Shown here in pieces: positions 62,897 through 64,000 of a stretch of 64,000 nucleotides of DNA (its first letter is position 1; every line of letters begins with the position of its first letter). Where the stretch lies: contig JAVBOO010000018.1 of NCBI GenBank assembly GCA_031550435.1, forward strand, positions 1 through 64,000, written 5' to 3'. The translations under genes were made by a program, and so were the position numbers. The DNA comes from JAVBOO01 sp031550435 (lineage in GTDB: Bacteria; Bacillota; Clostridia; Lachnospirales; WRAX01). The notes below the pieces were generated by a model. The model did no database searches, was not told the DNA's origin, and saw only the letters and a program-made list of their open reading frames with translations.

Positions 62897-62925
62897 TTGA
62901 CATTATCAATTAGGGCGTTTATAAT
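62897..62925 (+). promoter_or_regulatory. Consensus sigma-A-type promoter for the D-aminopeptidase gene
   Basis: TTGACA, 17 bp, TATAAT: a perfect consensus. Transcription would start about 20 bp before repeat B copy 2. Confidence 0.8.
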
Positions 62926-62950
62926 CCATGTATAGCCCTTCAAATACAGG

Positions 62951-63112
62951 TTATTGCTTCGGCAACAAAATATAGGAAAACGCTATATTTTGTTGTTCCC
63001 TCGCTAAGACGCAGATGCGCCGCATTTGAGCACTGCGGCATATCTAGACGCGTCTGCTCGGCACGAGTAACCGCGTAAGTATTTTATACGGTATTTAACT
63101 TCCGCGGTAATA
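62951..63112 (+). repeat. Repeat B, copy 2 (in the D-aminopeptidase leader)
   Basis: 162 bp, same orientation as copy 1 at 26251. The first stem (62963-62975 with 62983-62995) keeps 13 perfect pairs, with one G-C pair of copy 1 replaced by A-T on both sides. About 33 bp forming an extra GCCGCA/TGCGGC hairpin are inserted in the second hairpin. Confidence 0.8.
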
Positions 63113-63230
63113 TATACTTAGGCGCACGGCAAATCAAAAGCCGTTTTGCAGGCGGATGAAAGCACAAAGCAGCCGAGAAGCTGCGAAAACATTTACCCGG
63201 CGTATGCCAAAACTATTCGGAGGATTGCTG

Positions 63231-64000
63231 ATGAAAGTTTTTATAAGTGCTGATATTGAAGGCGTAACAACAACCACAGTGTGGAGCGAATGCGAGGACG
63301 ATAAGTCTCGCTATGCAAGGAATGCCGATATGATGACAAAAGAAGTGGTTGCAGCCTGCGAGGGCGCGTATGCCGCCGGGGCGACCGAGATAGTCGTAAA
63401 AGATGCTCACGGAAACGGACTAAACATCGATATACATCAGCTTCCGGAATACGTGACTCTTGCGCGAGGATGGTCCGGCCACCCTTATGCAATGGTTGAG
63501 GGCATAGACAAGAGTTTTGATGCTTGCATGTTTATAGGCTATCATTCCGCGGCTTCACGCGGGGGCAATCCCCTTTCGCATACATACAGCGGGAGAAACG
63601 TGTATACAAAGGTCAACGGCGTTTTGGCGAGTGAATTTATGCTGTACAGTTATGCTGTCGCACTGGAAGGCGTTCCGAGCGTGTTTTTGTCGGGAGACAA
63701 AATGCTTTGCGAAGAATCTGCCAAACTTCATCCGCTGCTTGTTACAACAGCGGTAAAAGACGGATACGGCGCACTGACGGTTAACTATAACCCGAAGAAA
63801 ACGCTTAGAGCTATCAGAGAAAACGCGGAAAAGTCTTTAAGGCAGGATTTGAGCAGGGCGAAAATCACGCTGCCTGACGAATTCGAGCTTGAAATATGCT
63901 TCAAAGACCACAAGCACGCAACGGAAATGTCGTATTTTCCGGGGGTATGTTTGAAAGAAATGAATACAATAGTCTATAAGACTAAGAGCTATTACGACTT
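63231..64000 (+). CDS. dppA: M55 family D-aminopeptidase, DppA type (partial, runs off the window)
   Basis: The frame is open from ATG 63231 to the window end, giving 256 residues of a protein usually near 270. Zinc ligands of the family are visible: Asp8 and Glu10 (ISADIEGV), His60 (KDAHGNG), His105 (FIGYHSAA) and Glu135 (VLASEFMLY). His117 is placed like the family's catalytic His. DppA removes D-amino acids, mainly D-Ala, from peptide N-termini in the cytoplasm. It follows the murein-peptide operon but has its own promoter. GGAGG lies 8 nt before the start. Confidence 0.92.
   Translation, partial: MKVFISADIEGVTTTTVWSECEDDKSRYARNADMMTKEVVAACEGAYAAGATEIVVKDAHGNGLNIDIHQLPEYVTLARGWSGHPYAMVEGIDKSFDACMFIGYHSAASRGGNPLSHTYSGRNVYTKVNGVLASEFMLYSYAVALEGVPSVFLSGDKMLCEESAKLHPLLVTTAVKDGYGALTVNYNPKKTLRAIRENAEKSLRQDLSRAKITLPDEFELEICFKDHKHATEMSYFPGVCLKEMNTIVYKTKSYYD

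Larger units (their letters stand above)
62758..63230. other. 473-bp intergenic region upstream of the D-aminopeptidase gene
   Basis: In order: repeat D copy 2, an AT-rich operator-like repeat, a consensus promoter, repeat B copy 2, then about 120 bp of leader without recognisable signals except the final ribosome site. Confidence 0.7.

Overview
The window looks like a chromosomal segment of an anaerobic bacterium of class Clostridia. The reasons are a single-chain pyruvate:ferredoxin oxidoreductase, a catabolic-type glutamate dehydrogenase, the Gram-positive order nusA-ylxR-ylxQ-infB-rbfA-nrnA-truB-ribF, a Ykf/Opp murein-peptide operon, AgrC-type sensor kinases, strong AGGAGG ribosome sites with frequent GTG/TTG starts, and proteins resembling the DUF5716/DUF5717 families known from Lachnospiraceae. 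No rRNA, tRNA, CRISPR array, prophage or intact insertion sequence was seen.

Layout. 0.1-5.3 kb: a SipW-type secreted protein and a large secreted subtilase. 6-7.8 kb: pseudouridine kinase and glycosidase. 8-9.3 kb: glutamate dehydrogenase. 9.7-18.2 kb (minus): the nusA-infB translation operon with truB, nrnA and ribF. 18.4-22.2 kb (minus): potABCD polyamine transporter. 22.4-26 kb (minus): a 3D/G5 cell-wall protein, TatD, a HEPN-like/CBS protein and a metallo-hydrolase. 26.4-29 kb (plus): NAD synthetase and a small methionine-rich gene pair. 29.3-32.5 kb (minus): a receiver-only response regulator with two tandem HPK10-type kinases, one of which has lost its ATP-binding motifs. 32.9-36.4 kb (minus): PFOR.

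37-52.6 kb (plus) is the most interesting region. It is one co-directional nine-gene operon built around four Hsp70-type proteins: one with NBD plus beta substrate domain, two sister proteins of which one has ruined nucleotide-binding loops, and one fused to a von Willebrand A domain. With them are a long helical protein ending in a GrpE-like beta domain (a candidate dedicated nucleotide-exchange factor), a two-gene DUF5717-like scaffold with a beta domain and TPR-like helices, a membrane-anchored coiled-coil protein and a TPR protein. No J-domain signature (HPD) is present. I read it as a dedicated, membrane-linked chaperone machine of unknown client.

53.1-64 kb (plus): a murein tripeptide/oligopeptide recycling operon with L-Ala-D/L-Glu epimerase, OppABCDF, LD-carboxypeptidase, a cytoplasmic class-A-beta-lactamase-like hydrolase and an NlpC/P60 endopeptidase. 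It is followed by a DppA-type D-aminopeptidase that runs off the window.

Scattered through the intergenic gaps are at least four families of short non-coding repeats, called A, B, D and F here, plus a single inverted-repeat element E. Family B sits in the 5' leaders of two genes in the same orientation and folds into a conserved multi-hairpin with one compensatory base-pair change. It could be either a MITE or a structured leader RNA.
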